Assembly: GCF_030815145.1 (NCBI RefSeq)
Contig: NZ_JAUSWJ010000001.1
Span: 3,703,501 to 3,767,500 of the forward strand
Length of the DNA stretch: 64,000 bases
Source of the DNA: Kaistia geumhonensis
GTDB taxonomy: Bacteria > Pseudomonadota > Alphaproteobacteria > Rhizobiales > Kaistiaceae
Reading direction: 5' to 3'
The position numbers were made by a program, and so were the translations under genes. The notes beneath the pieces are model-generated. The model did no database searches, was not told where the DNA came from, and saw only the letters and a list, made by a program, of their open reading frames with translations. Each line of letters starts with the position of its first letter. Positions within the stretch are counted from its first letter, which is position 1. Below are positions 34,373 through 44,361 of this stretch, one piece after another.

Positions 34373-35523
34373 TCCCCCGCGAGAAGGTCGCGCTGGGCAG
34401 GCAGCGGGGCGTCGTCCTCGGCGAGTTCCAACGCGCCGATGCGCTCGCCGCGGCTCTTCACCTTGCGGGTCGAGACGAGGATGTCCTCGATGTCGCGCGA
34501 CGCCTGGCCGAAATGCGTCTGCAGCTTGGCCACGCGGTCGTCGAGGCGCCCGACATCCTCGATCAGCTTCATCACCTCGTTCTGGATGAGATGGGCCTGA
34601 GCCCGCATGTCGGCATCGCGCAGGATCGACTGGATCACCTGGATCGAGAGCAGCAGCAGCGAGGGCGAGACGATGACGACGCGCAGCCGGTGCGCCTGCT
34701 GCACGACATCCTCGAAGCGCTCGTGGATACTGGAAAAGATCGATTCGGAGGGCACGAACATGAAGGCCGTGTCCTGAGTCTCGCCGGGGATCAGGTAGCG
34801 CTCGGCGATGTCCTTCAGATGCTTGCCGATATCGCGGCGGAACTGCGCCTCGGCGCCGCGCATGAACTCGCCGCCCTCCGAGGCGCGGATCGCGTTCCAG
34901 CCCTCGAGCGGGAATTTCGCGTCGATGACGAGCCGCGGTGCTCCGTTCGGGAACTCCACCACGCAGTCCGGCCGGTTGCCGTTGGAGAGCGTGGCCTGGA
35001 AGGCGTAGCGGCCGCGCGGCAGGCCGTCCTGGACGATGGCCTCCATCCGCGCCTGGCCGAAGGCGCCGCGCGTCTGCTTGTTGGCGAGGATCGCCTGCAG
35101 GCCGACCACCTGGCTCGACAGTTCGGTGAGGTTCTTCTGCGCGGTGTCGATGACGGCCAGCCGCTCGTTGAGGCGGGAGAGATCGGCATGGGCGCTGCGC
35201 GCCTGCTCGGTCATGCTCTGCCCGATGCGGTGGCCGAGCATGTCCATGCGCTCCGAAAGGCCGTGCACGAGGTCGGATTGCCGTCGGGCGAGCAGCTCGG
35301 CCATGGCGTTCATGCGCCCGGCCATCTCGCTCTGCATGCGCATCACCTCGGCGAGGCGCTCCTCGGCGGCGTCCTCCGCAAATTCGCCGGCGCGTCGACG
35401 TCCTGCGAGGACCGCGATCAGCAGGATGAGGATCAGCAGCGCCGCTCCGGCGAGCGCCGCCTCGAGCAGCGTGACGGGATGGCCGGCGAGATCGAACAGG
35501 GCGGTCTGCATCTGTTGAGCCAT
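34369..35523 (-). CDS. rmuC: DNA recombination protein RmuC
   Basis: 384 residues. An N-terminal membrane helix (AALAGAALLILILLIAVLA) is followed by a coiled-coil region (about 55-150) and the RmuC nuclease-like domain: GAFGQARMEAIVQDGLP, CVVEFPNGAPRLVIDAKFPLEGW, AFMFVPSESIFSSIHE and VVIVSPSLLLLSIQVIQ. In the family it limits DNA inversions and may have endonuclease activity. Divergent from def across an AT-rich gap of 130 bases. Confidence 0.93.
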   Translation of the reverse strand: MAQQMQTALFDLAGHPVTLLEAALAGAALLILILLIAVLAGRRRAGEFAEDAAEERLAEVMRMQSEMAGRMNAMAELLARRQSDLVHGLSERMDMLGHRIGQSMTEQARSAHADLSRLNERLAVIDTAQKNLTELSSQVVGLQAILANKQTRGAFGQARMEAIVQDGLPRGRYAFQATLSNGNRPDCVVEFPNGAPRLVIDAKFPLEGWNAIRASEGGEFMRGAEAQFRRDIGKHLKDIAERYLIPGETQDTAFMFVPSESIFSSIHERFEDVVQQAHRLRVVIVSPSLLLLSIQVIQSILRDADMRAQAHLIQNEVMKLIEDVGRLDDRVAKLQTHFGQASRDIEDILVSTRKVKSRGERIGALELAEDDAPLPAQRDLLAGE

Positions 35524-35653
35524 ATCAGATTTTGTTGACGAAACCAGATCAAAACAAGAACATCTGTTGCCGAAAACGGCGGCGAGGCGGGCTTTCCACG
35601 ATTGACCGGCTTCGGCCGAGCGCCTATTTCAGGCGCCACGCCCGAGGAGTTCC

Positions 35654-36208
35654 ATGGCCAAGCTCGACATCATCACCCTGCCGGATCCCAAGCTGCGTCT
35701 CGTGAGCGCGCCCGTCGAACGGATCGACGACGAGATGCGCCGCTTCCTGGACGACATGCTGGAGACGATGTACGAGGCGCCCGGCATCGGGCTCGCCGCC
35801 ATCCAGGTCGGAGTCCCGCGCCGCATCGTCACGATCGACGTCTCGCCGCGCGAGGAAGGGCAGCCGCGCGCGCCGCTCTTCCTCATCAATCCCGAGATCG
35901 TTTCTTCGGTCGATGATCGCTCGACCTATGAGGAAGGCTGCCTCTCGATCCCCGACTACTACGCAGAGGTGGAGCGGCCGGCCGGCGTGAAGCTCCGCTA
36001 TCTCGATCGCGACGGAAAGCAGCAGGAAATCGACGCCGACGGCCTGCTCGCGACCTGCATCCAGCACGAGGTCGACCACCTCGATGGCAAGCTCTTCATC
36101 GACTATCTCTCGCGTCTGAAGCGGGACATGGTGATCCGCAAGTTCACCAAGGCCGCCAAGAGCGGGACCAAGCCCGAATTCAAGCCGCACGCCAGCGAAG
36201 AGATGTGA
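35654..36208 (+). CDS. def: Peptide deformylase
   Basis: 184 residues. The three motifs are intact: GIGLAAIQ (44-51), EEGCLSIP with metal ligand Cys96, and QHEVDHLDG with His138, Glu139 and His142. Removes the formyl group from nascent proteins. First gene of def-fmt-truA, 4 bases before fmt, which supplies the matching formylation step. Confidence 0.97.
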   Translation: MAKLDIITLPDPKLRLVSAPVERIDDEMRRFLDDMLETMYEAPGIGLAAIQVGVPRRIVTIDVSPREEGQPRAPLFLINPEIVSSVDDRSTYEEGCLSIPDYYAEVERPAGVKLRYLDRDGKQQEIDADGLLATCIQHEVDHLDGKLFIDYLSRLKRDMVIRKFTKAAKSGTKPEFKPHASEEM

Positions 36209-36212
36209 GGCG

Positions 36213-37145
36213 ATGAGCCTCCGCATCGCCTTCATGGGCACGCCGGATTTCGCGGTGCCGACGCTGACGGAGATCGTCGGCCAGGGCCATGAGGTCGTCG
36301 CCTGCTACACGCGGGCGCCAAAAGCCGCCGGACGGGGCATGGAGGAGCGGAAGTCGCCGGTCCATCTCGTCGCCGAGCGCTTCGGCATTCCCGTCTTCAC
36401 GCCGCGCTCGCTGAAGGGCGAGGAGGAGCAGGCGGCGTTCACGGCACTCGATCTGGATGTCGCCGTCGTCGTCGCCTATGGCCTCATCCTGCCGAAGCCG
36501 GTGCTCGACGCGCCGCGCGATGGCTGCCTCAATCTGCATGCCTCGCTGCTGCCCCGCTGGCGCGGCGCTGCGCCCATCCATCGCGCGATCATGGCCGGCG
36601 ACGCCGAGACGGGCGTCATGGTCATGCAGATGGAGGAGGGGCTCGACACCGGTCCGGTGGCCATGGCCGAGCGGATCGCCATTCCCGCCGATGCGACGAC
36701 CGGCGACCTGCATGACCGCCTCGCCCGGCTCGGTGCCGATCTCATGGTACGGGCGCTGGCGGCGCTGTCCCGCGGCGCGCTGGCGAGCCAGGCTCAGGCG
36801 GAATCCGGCGTCACCTATGCGTCGAAGATCGACAAGGGCGAAGCGCGGATCGACTGGTCGCGCGACGCTCGCGCCGTTCACGACCATATCCGCGGCCTGT
36901 CGCCTTTTCCGGGCGCCTGGTGCGAGATGGAGCTTTCGGGCAAGACCGAGCGCGTGAAAATCCTTCGCTCGACCGCCGGTGAAGGAAGCGGGCCGCCCGG
37001 GACTGTGCTGGATGATCGGCTGACGATCGCCTGCGGCAGCGATGCCGTCCGCCTCGTCGAACTTCAGCGGGCCGGCGGCAAGCCGCTCTCGGCGGAAGCG
37101 TTCCTGCGCGGTGCGACGATCGGCGCCGGCGCGCGCCTTTCCTGA
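36213..37145 (+). CDS. fmt: Methionyl-tRNA formyltransferase
   Basis: 310 residues. [11 protein letters not shown] opens the formyltransferase domain; [20 protein letters not shown] carries the catalytic Asn-His pair and the SLLP signature, followed by [16 protein letters not shown]. The C-terminal tRNA-binding domain has [20 protein letters not shown]. Formylates initiator Met-tRNA. Its stop shares a base with the truA start codon. Confidence 0.97.
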   Translation: MSLRIAFMGTPDFAVPTLTEIVGQGHEVVACYTRAPKAAGRGMEERKSPVHLVAERFGIPVFTPRSLKGEEEQAAFTALDLDVAVVVAYGLILPKPVLDAPRDGCLNLHASLLPRWRGAAPIHRAIMAGDAETGVMVMQMEEGLDTGPVAMAERIAIPADATTGDLHDRLARLGADLMVRALAALSRGALASQAQAESGVTYASKIDKGEARIDWSRDARAVHDHIRGLSPFPGAWCEMELSGKTERVKILRSTAGEGSGPPGTVLDDRLTIACGSDAVRLVELQRAGGKPLSAEAFLRGATIGAGARLS

Positions 37146-37933
37146 TGCCTCGCTATCGAATCCTCGTCGAATATGACGGCCGGCCATATGCCGGCTGGCA
37201 GCGGCAGGCGAATGCTCCCTCGGTGCAGCAGACGCTCGAGGAGGCGATCCTGCGTTTTTCCGGCGAGGCAGCGGTCACCAAGGGCGCCGGCCGGACGGAT
37301 TCGGGCGTTCATGCGACCGGCCAGGTCGCACATTTTGACCTTTCCGGCGTCTGGACGGGGCTGCGTATCCGCGACGCGATGAACGCGCAGCTGCGGCCGG
37401 CGCCGATCGCCGTCATCGAGGCGGCGCCTGTTCCCGACAGCTTCGATGCGCGTCGTTCGGCGACCAAGCGTCATTATCTCTATCGCGTGCTCGACCGCCG
37501 CGCCCCGGCGGCGCTCGACATCGACCGGGTCTGGGACGTACGGCGGCGCCTCGACATCGAGGCGATGCGCGAGGGGGCGAAGCTTCTCCTCGGCAAGCAC
37601 GACTTCACCACCTTCCGCTCGGCGGACTGCCAGGCGAAGAGCCCGCTCAAGACGCTCGATTCTCTGGAGATCCATCGCGCCGGCGACGAGGTGCTGTTCG
37701 AGGTCTCGGCGCGCTCCTTCCTGCACAACCAGGTGCGGTCCATGGTGGGCACGCTGAAGAAGGTGGGCGAAGGGAAATGGCCGCCCTCGGCAGTCGGCGA
37801 TGTGCTTGAGGCGCGCGACCGCAAGGCCTGCGGGCCGGTGGCCCCGCCCGGCGGGCTCTATCTCGTCCGGGTGGAGTATGGCTTTCTACAGGCCGAAGAG
37901 CCGGTCGATGACCTGGCTGAGGACGATGCTTAG
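37145..37933 (+). CDS. truA: tRNA pseudouridine synthase A
   Basis: 262 residues. [14 protein letters not shown] contains the catalytic Asp52. [14 protein letters not shown] and [18 protein letters not shown] are also typical. Modifies U38-40 in tRNA anticodon arms. The last 48 bases overlap the convergent membrane protein gene; the C-terminal tail after VRVEYGFLQ is acidic and probably dispensable. Confidence 0.96.
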   Translation: MPRYRILVEYDGRPYAGWQRQANAPSVQQTLEEAILRFSGEAAVTKGAGRTDSGVHATGQVAHFDLSGVWTGLRIRDAMNAQLRPAPIAVIEAAPVPDSFDARRSATKRHYLYRVLDRRAPAALDIDRVWDVRRRLDIEAMREGAKLLLGKHDFTTFRSADCQAKSPLKTLDSLEIHRAGDEVLFEVSARSFLHNQVRSMVGTLKKVGEGKWPPSAVGDVLEARDRKACGPVAPPGGLYLVRVEYGFLQAEEPVDDLAEDDA

Positions 37934-38470
37934 CACGAGGTCGGCGGCGATCAGCGCCGCTGCAAATCCCGCGCCCTTTCCCAGCGTCCAGCGGATGATG
38001 CGGTAGTTGTAGAAGATGCCGACGCCGAGAATGGCGAGCAGCAACAGCTGCGCCATCTCGATGGCGAGAAACCCGAAGCCGAGCAGCAGCGCGATCGCTG
38101 CCAGCGGCACGGAGAGCACCAGCCGCGCCCAGTTGCAGACGACGATATAGGCGACATAGCCGCGCGTGATGCCGAGCTGGCTCGCGAACAGCGCCAGCAG
38201 CGCCGGCATCGCCACCCAGTCGACGACGTAGTCCGTCAGCTGCGCGGCGATGAAGGCCGCATCCGAGCCGTTGTCGACGATCGAATCGGCCAGAAGCATG
38301 CCGTGCTGCACGGCGGCGTTGATCGCGGCGAAGGGCAGGGCCAGCAGCATTGCGCGGAACGAATGCCAGAAGCCGTCGACGGAGAGATCGAAGGCCGAGA
38401 GCGCGTCGCGTCGGCCGAGCAGCAGCTCGACGGCGCCGCGGATCGAACTGCGGGTCGCGGGATCGAGCAT
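37886..38470 (-). CDS. Uncharacterised integral membrane protein
   Basis: 194 residues. A short polar N-terminus with [20 protein letters not shown] is followed by about five hydrophobic segments ([94 protein letters not shown]). I do not recognise a named family. It sits between truA and dapE on the minus strand, downstream of dapE by 13 bases, so it may be co-transcribed with dapE. Confidence 0.7.
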   Translation of the reverse strand: MLDPATRSSIRGAVELLLGRRDALSAFDLSVDGFWHSFRAMLLALPFAAINAAVQHGMLLADSIVDNGSDAAFIAAQLTDYVVDWVAMPALLALFASQLGITRGYVAYIVVCNWARLVLSVPLAAIALLLGFGFLAIEMAQLLLLAILGVGIFYNYRIIRWTLGKGAGFAAALIAADLVLSIVLSQVIDRLFGL

Positions 38471-38483
38471 CGTGTGCCGTGCC

Positions 38484-39680
38484 TCAGCCGAACCAGTCGT
38501 CGAGGAAGCGTCGGTAGATTGCCGTCAGCGCCACGAGATCTTCGACAGCGGCGCGCTCGTCAACCTGGTGCATGGTTTCGCCCACGAGGCCGAACTCGAC
38601 GACGGGGCAATAATCCTTGATGAAGCGCGCATCCGAGGTGCCGCCGCTCGTCGAGAGCTCCGGCCGCCGGCCGGTTACGGCCTCGACTGCGTTTGTCAGG
38701 CTGTCGATCAGCTCGGCGGAATGGGTCAGGAAGGACTCGCTCGCCCCTTCCATCAGTTCGAGCTCGTAGGCGATCTCGTTCCCCGCCGCCTCGTCGAGGC
38801 GCGCCGCCAGCCAGGCTTCCAGCGTCGCCACTGTCCACTGGTCGTTGAATCGGATGTTGAATCGGGCACTGGCCTCGGCCGGGATGACATTCCAGGCGGT
38901 ATTGTCAACATCGAGGCCGACAAATTCGAGATTGGACGGATCGAAGCGCTCCGAGCCTTCGTCGAGCGCCTCGGCGGTGACCCGGCGGATCAGCTTCGTG
39001 AGCTGCGGGATCGGGTTGATGGCGAGATGCGGATAAGCGACATGGCCCTGGCGTCCGAACACCGTGATGCGGCCCGACAGGCTTCCGCGCCGGCCGACCT
39101 TGATTGCATCGCCGAGCCGCTTCGGATTGGTCGGCTCGCCAACGATGGCCGCGTCGAAGCGGTGGCCATTCTTCGCCGCCCAGTCGAGCAGCTTCACGGT
39201 TCCGTTGACCGAGGGGCCTTCCTCGTCACCGGTGATGAGCAGCGAGATTGTGCCGGACGGCGCGCCACCGCGATCCGCGAGATAGCCGAGCGCCGCGGCG
39301 ACGAAGGCCGCGATGCCACCCTTCATGTCGACGGCGCCGCGGCCATGAACGAAGCCGTCCGCAATGTCGCCGGCGAAGGGGCCATGCGACCAGCGCGCGG
39401 GATCGCCCGGCGGCACGACATCGGTGTGGCCGGCAAAGACGAGGTGCGGTGCGCCGGAGCCGATGGTCGCGAAGAGATTCTCGACATCCGGCGTCCCGGC
39501 CTCGCGAAAGACGGGGCGGCTCACCATGAAGCCGGCCGGCGCGAGCACGGATTCGAGAAGCGCGAGGGCGCCGCCCTCGGCCGGCGTGACGGAAGGACAG
39601 CGGATCAGCGCTGAAAGCAGCTGAGCGGGGTCGGCCGGGGTGGCGGCGTCTGGTACGGGGGGCATGGTTTCTCGTGCCAT
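38484..39680 (-). CDS. dapE: Succinyl-diaminopimelate desuccinylase
   Basis: 398 residues. Metal-binding motifs of the M20 family: [38 protein letters not shown] and near the end [11 protein letters not shown]. SGKxGH-like strand [20 protein letters not shown] opens the dimerisation domain. Makes LL-diaminopimelate from its N-succinyl form, the step after DapD and DapC in lysine and murein synthesis. ATG at 39665 is an alternative start. dapD lies about 19 kb away in this window. Confidence 0.95.
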   Translation of the reverse strand: MARETMPPVPDAATPADPAQLLSALIRCPSVTPAEGGALALLESVLAPAGFMVSRPVFREAGTPDVENLFATIGSGAPHLVFAGHTDVVPPGDPARWSHGPFAGDIADGFVHGRGAVDMKGGIAAFVAAALGYLADRGGAPSGTISLLITGDEEGPSVNGTVKLLDWAAKNGHRFDAAIVGEPTNPKRLGDAIKVGRRGSLSGRITVFGRQGHVAYPHLAINPIPQLTKLIRRVTAEALDEGSERFDPSNLEFVGLDVDNTAWNVIPAEASARFNIRFNDQWTVATLEAWLAARLDEAAGNEIAYELELMEGASESFLTHSAELIDSLTNAVEAVTGRRPELSTSGGTSDARFIKDYCPVVEFGLVGETMHQVDERAAVEDLVALTAIYRRFLDDWFG

Positions 39681-39722
39681 GCCGCACCGCGCCGATCAAG
39701 GGGAGGGAAGGGCGCGCCGCGA

Positions 39723-41084
39723 TCAGACCGCGACGGAATGACGGCCGCCGCGCCCGAGATAGGCATCGAATTCCGCCGCCACGACACGGGCGAGCGCGTG
39801 ATGATGGGCGCGGATCTCCAGGCGGCCGCCGTCGAGGCTTACCCAGCCGGCGGCGACGAGCGGGGCGAGGCTGGCTTGTTCCGCGGCGAAGGTCTCTCCG
39901 ACTGCGCCGTGCCGCTCGGCCAGCGCCGGCAGGTCGACGGCGAAATCACAGAGCAGCCGCTCGATGATCGCGGCGCGCAGCGCGTCGTCGCCCTCGAACG
40001 CCTTGCCGCGGGTAATCGGCAGGTTCCCCGCCTCGATCGCTCGCCGCCAGCCATGTTCGTCGGCTGCGTTCTGCGCATAGCCGGCCGGTGTGCGGCCGAT
40101 CGAGGAGGCGCCAACGCCGACGAGCGTAACCGCCTCGTCGTCGGTATATCCTTGGAAATTCCGGCGGAGTCGACCCTCGCGCGCCGCCGCCGCCAGCGGA
40201 TCGTCCGGCAGGGCGAAGTGGTCGATGCCGATCTCCTGATAGCCGCCGGCCTCGAGCAGATCGCGCATCAGCGCAGCCTGGCGGAGCCGCGCATCGCCGT
40301 TCGGCAGCGTCGCCTCGTCGATCAGCGTCTGGTGGCGCTTCATCCAGGGCACATGCGCATAGCCGAAGCTGGCGAAGCGCGCGGGCCGCAGCCTCAGCAT
40401 CGCCTCGGCGGTCTCGGCGATGCTGGCTTCGGTCTGCAGCGGCAGGCCGTACATGAGATCGGCGTTGATCGCGGTGATGCCGGCCTCGCGCAAGGCCGAA
40501 AAGCTCGCCTCGACCACATCGAGCGGCTGGACGCGGGCGATCGCCTCCTGCACGGCCGGATCGAGCGTCTGGATGCCGAGGCTGGCGCGATTGACGCCGA
40601 GCGCCGCCAAGGCCTTTGCGCCCTCCGCCGTCACATGGCGCGGGTCGAGCTCCATCGCGTGCTCGAAATCGTCCGTGAAGCGGAAATAGCCGGCGAGGTC
40701 GGCGAGGATCGCCTCCATCGTGCCGGCCGGCAGGATGTTGGGCGTGCCGCCGCCCCAATGGATATGAGAGACCGCGACGTGGCCCAGTCGCGCGGCGACG
40801 AGCGCGATCTCGCGCCGGAGCGTCGCGGCATAGGCGATGAGCGGCTCGTCGCGGCGTGCTGCACGGGTCGTGCAGCCGCAATAGGTGCAGATCGAGCGGC
40901 AATAGGGAACGTGGATATAGAGCGAGATCGGCGCGTCCGACTGCGCGACCGCCTCGAGCCAAGCGCCATAAGTCTCGCCCGTCACCTGATCGGAGAAATG
41001 CGGCGCGGTCGGGTAGGAAGTGTAGCGCGGCACCATGCGGCGCGTGAGGGCATCGAGGCTCGGCGCGGGAAAGGGAGCGTTCAT
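39723..41084 (-). CDS. hemN: Oxygen-independent coproporphyrinogen III oxidase
   Basis: 453 residues. The radical-SAM cluster motif is CRSICTYCGC with Cys62, Cys66, Cys69 and Cys71, the C-x3-C-x2-C-x-C form that marks HemN rather than HemW. RYTSYPTAPHF, HIHWGGGTPN-like HIHWGGGTPNIL, FEHAMELDPRHVT and the C-terminal HemN domain (RRNFQGYTDDEA) are all present. It makes protoporphyrinogen IX precursor without oxygen, suggesting the organism meets low oxygen. Located 4.4 kb from the terminal oxidase operon. Confidence 0.95.
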   Translation of the reverse strand: MNAPFPAPSLDALTRRMVPRYTSYPTAPHFSDQVTGETYGAWLEAVAQSDAPISLYIHVPYCRSICTYCGCTTRAARRDEPLIAYAATLRREIALVAARLGHVAVSHIHWGGGTPNILPAGTMEAILADLAGYFRFTDDFEHAMELDPRHVTAEGAKALAALGVNRASLGIQTLDPAVQEAIARVQPLDVVEASFSALREAGITAINADLMYGLPLQTEASIAETAEAMLRLRPARFASFGYAHVPWMKRHQTLIDEATLPNGDARLRQAALMRDLLEAGGYQEIGIDHFALPDDPLAAAAREGRLRRNFQGYTDDEAVTLVGVGASSIGRTPAGYAQNAADEHGWRRAIEAGNLPITRGKAFEGDDALRAAIIERLLCDFAVDLPALAERHGAVGETFAAEQASLAPLVAAGWVSLDGGRLEIRAHHHALARVVAAEFDAYLGRGGRHSVAV

Positions 41085-41190
41085 CGCTGTCGATCGGCCT
41101 TCATCTGCGGCCGGGGAGATGCGGCCGCTCCGATGACGCGCTTAGCGCGGGCGCGAAGCGCCGACCTTGCGCTTCGTCAAACAGGCCGCC

Positions 41191-41898
41191 TCAGTCGGCC
41201 CTGTCGAGCAGCATCGCCTCGTCGTCGCCGGTCATGAGCTTCAGCCGGCCGTTCTCGCCGGGCGTCGCGCGGGTCACCCGGGCGGCGAGATCGAGGAAGC
41301 GCCTCTCGATTTCCATCTCGTCCGGCGGGCAGGCCATCCGCGTCGCGCCGAGCGGGCCGATCGCAAGCCGCTCCGCGTCGAGCTTGAAGGCGCCGAAATA
41401 GCGGTTGCAGCCGCTCTTGCCGCTGACCTTGTCCGGCGCCTCGAAGGCGATGGTGGCGATCGTGCCGTCCGGCAGCGGCTTTCCTTCGAGCGCGATTACG
41501 CGCCAGCCGCCTTCGATCGCCGTGAAGGTCGATCCGCCGCAGCCATTGAGCTTCTGGCCGTTGAACTCCGCCCGCACCGCAACGGGGAAGGGCATGCCGG
41601 TCATCGTGTCGGCGCACAGATGCTGCTCGATCGTCACGTCAAGCGTGTTGCCGCCGGCGCTCACTTCGATGCGAGGATGGCCGTCGACCGTGGAGCGCGT
41701 CACGTTCGAACTCCTGAACGTGATCCCGTCCAGCGGCATCTGCAGCACCACCTCGTCCTCGCCGATCGAGATGAGGAAGGAGGGCTCGTTGCCGCGCGCG
41801 ATGAGCGGCTCCGCCTCCGCGGCCAATGTCGGCGCGGCCAGCAGGATCGTCGCGAGCCCCGCTACGCGGGTCGTCATGCGCGTTGCCAGACAGACCAT
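41191..41898 (-). CDS. Secreted protein with COG3650-type and META domains
   Basis: 235 residues. The start at 41898 has AAGGGGGAAGCG upstream; the ATG at 41877 would also leave a signal peptide (VAGLATILLAAPTLAAEA). The first half shows ARGNEPSFLISIGEDEVVLQ and CADTMTGMPFPVAVRAEFNG with KLNGCGG, a pattern I know from the COG3650 family. The second half (WRVIALEGKPL, then GKSGCNRYFGAF and TRMACPPDEMEIERRFLDLA) is a META/HslJ domain. Envelope protein, role not known; HslJ-type domains are linked to outer-membrane stress and motility in other bacteria. Confidence 0.8.
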   Translation of the reverse strand: MVCLATRMTTRVAGLATILLAAPTLAAEAEPLIARGNEPSFLISIGEDEVVLQMPLDGITFRSSNVTRSTVDGHPRIEVSAGGNTLDVTIEQHLCADTMTGMPFPVAVRAEFNGQKLNGCGGSTFTAIEGGWRVIALEGKPLPDGTIATIAFEAPDKVSGKSGCNRYFGAFKLDAERLAIGPLGATRMACPPDEMEIERRFLDLAARVTRATPGENGRLKLMTGDDEAMLLDRAD

Positions 41899-41981
41899 CG
41901 CTTCCCCCTTGCTTTTTCCGCTTCATCGGGCCGCAGCCCGGCGCGATGATAGAGGACAGTGTGGCGACAAGGGGACGCGCC

Positions 41982-42395
41982 ATGGCCTATGTCATCAAGG
42001 CGAGGATCGACGACATCGACGCGGCGGTCTTCGCCTTCTCCGGCGCGAAGACGATGTATGGCGGCAAGGCGATCGCGGCCGGAGACACGATCTTCCTGTT
42101 CGCCAGCGAAAACGCCGGCGGGAGCGGCCTGATCGGCCGCGGCATCGTCACGGCCGCCGAGGCGCTTCCGCCCATAGCCGGGCTCGCCCGGCAGACGCCG
42201 CTCGTGACCATCGCCGTCCGGTGCGAGGCGAGGGCGCGACAGCCCCTTGGCCGCACCGAGCTGAAGCCGTTTCGCGGCAGCGCTGGCGGAGGTCCGCAAC
42301 GCGAGCTCGACTTCAAGCTCTACCGGCAAGCGACCGACAAGATCGTCGGCATCACCGACGAGGCGGCCCGCTTCCTCGCCACTCTCTGCTCGTAG
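41982..42395 (+). CDS. Conserved protein of unknown function
   Basis: 137 residues, cytoplasmic, no signal peptide. AAGGGGA precedes the start. The sequence MAYVIKARIDDIDAAVFAFS is followed by KTMYGGKAIAAGDTIFLFAS and GLIGRGIVTAAEALPP; alternating strands with a 'GDTIFLFAS' turn recall PUA/EVE-like beta barrels, but I cannot confirm the family. It stands between two minus-strand genes with its own start signals. Coding is supported by codon use and the ribosome site. Confidence 0.65.
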   Translation: MAYVIKARIDDIDAAVFAFSGAKTMYGGKAIAAGDTIFLFASENAGGSGLIGRGIVTAAEALPPIAGLARQTPLVTIAVRCEARARQPLGRTELKPFRGSAGGGPQRELDFKLYRQATDKIVGITDEAARFLATLCS

Positions 42396-42410
42396 AGCGG
42401 GCCTTCCCTT

Positions 42411-43154
42411 TCACGCCGCGGCGGCGAGTGCGGCGGCGTCGGCCCCGGCCGGGAAGCGCAGCGTTCCGGTGTCATCGTGGACCGCCCGCCAGACGGCGTC
42501 CGCGACATCGGCCTCGCGGGTCGTCAGCGCGGGATTGGCAAAGGCGGCGAAGATCGGCCGGGCGAACTCGGCATAGGCCTCCGGGATGAGATCCTCGACG
42601 CGCAGCGACGTGTTGGCGGCGAAGCGCGTGGTCGGGGCGTAGCCGGGTTCGACCAGCTTCGCCGCGATGCCGAAATGGGCGAGTTCATGAGCGATCGAGC
42701 CCGTGAAACCCTCGATGGCCTCCTTGCTGGCGGTATAGGCGGCGGCGAGCGGCATGGCGGCCAGCGTGACGCTCGACGTCACGTTGACGATGATGCCGGA
42801 GTGCCGGGCGCGCATCTGCGGAATGACGGCCTGCGTCATGGCCATGGTGCCGAACGTGTTGGTCTCGAATACCTTGCGGATATGCTCCATCGGCGTGGCC
42901 TCGAAGGCGCCGACGACGCCGATGCCGGCATTGTTGACCAGAACGTCGATCGGCCCCGCTGCCTCGATGAGGGATGCGATGCTTCGCGCGTTGGTGACGT
43001 CGAGGGGCAGGATGCGAAGGTTGGAGGCGGCGGGAAGGGCGTCGTTGCCCGGCTTGCGCATGGTCGCGATGACCTGCCAGCCCTTCGCGAGGAAATGGCG
43101 TGCAGTCTCGAGGCCATAGCCCGAGGAAGCGCCGGTGATGAGGATCGTCCGCAT
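42411..43154 (-). CDS. Short-chain dehydrogenase/reductase
   Basis: 247 residues. Cofactor motif TGASSGYG at 7-14, NNAG at 74-77 and the catalytic Ser127, Tyr140 and Lys144 (AAYTASK) define a classical SDR. The substrate is unknown. Divergent from an AraC-family gene across a 99-base gap that holds an inverted repeat; such pairs are usually regulator and target. Confidence 0.92.
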   Translation of the reverse strand: MRTILITGASSGYGLETARHFLAKGWQVIATMRKPGNDALPAASNLRILPLDVTNARSIASLIEAAGPIDVLVNNAGIGVVGAFEATPMEHIRKVFETNTFGTMAMTQAVIPQMRARHSGIIVNVTSSVTLAAMPLAAAYTASKEAIEGFTGSIAHELAHFGIAAKLVEPGYAPTTRFAANTSLRVEDLIPEAYAEFARPIFAAFANPALTTREADVADAVWRAVHDDTGTLRFPAGADAAALAAAA

Positions 43155-43201
43155 TGTTCAGCTCCGTTAGCAAGGTCGATGGCGCGATCCTATGACGCCT
43201 C

Positions 43202-43253
43202 TTCTGGACCAAATACGACTGGAAGTCGCTCATTCATTGGCTATAGTCCAGAA
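43202..43253. promoter_or_regulatory. Inverted repeat between the SDR gene and the AraC-family gene
   Basis: TTCTGGAC (43202-43209) and GTCCAGAA (43246-43253) are perfect 8-base arms separated by 36 bases. The right arm ends directly at the start codon of the regulator. This arrangement fits an operator for the regulator acting on both promoters; not shown experimentally. Confidence 0.5.
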
Positions 43254-44216
43254 ATGGCCGATCCCCTTTCCCAGATTGTCGAGCTTCTTCATCCGCGTGC
43301 CGTGTTCACCAAGGGGATCAGCGGCGCCGGCCGCTGGGCCGTGCGCTATGGCGATTTCGGGCATCCGAGTTTCGCTGTTGTCGTCGAGGGCTCGTGCCGG
43401 CTCGCGGTCGACGGGGAAGAGCCCCTCGTTCTGGAGGCGGGGGACTTCGTATTGCTGCCGCGCACGCCGGGCTTCACCATGGGCGGCTTCGAGCCCGCCA
43501 CGCCCGTGCGCATCGATCCGAATGCGGCGGCGGCCGACGGTGATGCCGAGATCCGCCATGGCCGGCAGGATGGGCCGCCGGATGTCCGGCTTCTTGGCGG
43601 CTATTTCGTCTTCGGCGGTGACGAACAGGGTCTGCTGGTCTCGCTTCTCCCCGGCCAGGTGCACGCGCGGGGAATCCCGCGGCTGTCGATGCTCGTCGCC
43701 CTCCTTGTCGAGGAAGCCTCCGAGGCGCGTTCGGGCGGAACGCTGGTGCGCTCGCGGCTGGTCGAGATCCTGCTCGTCGAGGCGCTGCGCTTCAACGAAA
43801 CGGAGGATGCGCCGCCGGGACTGCTGCGCGGTCTCGGCGACGCGCGGCTGGCGCCGGCGATCCGGCGGATGCACCAGGATCCGGGGAGAGGCTGGACGAT
43901 GGCCGAACTCGCGCGCGAAGCCGCGCTGTCGCGATCGGCCTTCTTCACGCGCTTCCTCCGCCAGGTCGGCACGCCGCCGATGGAATATCTCCTCGTCTGG
44001 CGCATGGCGCTGGCAAAGGATCTGCTGAGGCGCGACATCGGGATCGCGGAGGTCGCGGAGCGGGTCGGCTATGGCTCCGCCAGCACGTTCAGCACGGCTT
44101 TCAGTCGCCATGTCGGTGCGCCGCCGGGGCAGTATGCTCGCTCGACCTCGGGGAGGCCCAAGATTGCTGGCCGGCGGCCTCGTCTCGGCCGGAGGACTGC
44201 GGATCGCGCGTCATGA
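43254..44216 (+). CDS. AraC-family transcriptional regulator with cupin-type N-terminal domain
   Basis: About 320 residues. Residues 1-180 match the AraC-associated cupin domain (GDFGHPSFAVVVEGSCRL, LEAGDFVLLPRTPGFTMG). The HTH_18 region holds MAELAREAALSRSAFFTRFL and the second helix-turn-helix IAEVAERVGYGSASTFSTAF with SRHVGAPPGQYAR. The final 25 residues are basic and low-complexity. Probably controls the divergent SDR gene. The start at 43254 has no clear ribosome site and lies right at an inverted repeat, so autoregulation is possible. Confidence 0.9.
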   Translation: MADPLSQIVELLHPRAVFTKGISGAGRWAVRYGDFGHPSFAVVVEGSCRLAVDGEEPLVLEAGDFVLLPRTPGFTMGGFEPATPVRIDPNAAAADGDAEIRHGRQDGPPDVRLLGGYFVFGGDEQGLLVSLLPGQVHARGIPRLSMLVALLVEEASEARSGGTLVRSRLVEILLVEALRFNETEDAPPGLLRGLGDARLAPAIRRMHQDPGRGWTMAELAREAALSRSAFFTRFLRQVGTPPMEYLLVWRMALAKDLLRRDIGIAEVAERVGYGSASTFSTAFSRHVGAPPGQYARSTSGRPKIAGRRPRLGRRTADRAS

Positions 44217-44361
44217 ACGCGGTGCAGCCATGGGTGGACACGCGGCGCCCGACGCCCGCGCATAAATAAAGAGATTGCGAAATGTCGCCGCCCACGGCGG
44301 CGGTTCGTCAAGGAAGCAAGGGGTGGCGGCGGGCCGCTCCCGCAGACCGAGGAGCACAGCC

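Noticed and set aside
38250..39614. 454-codon plus-strand open frame antisense to dapE
   Set aside because: Shadow frame with no domain; dapE has all M20 metal motifs on the other strand.
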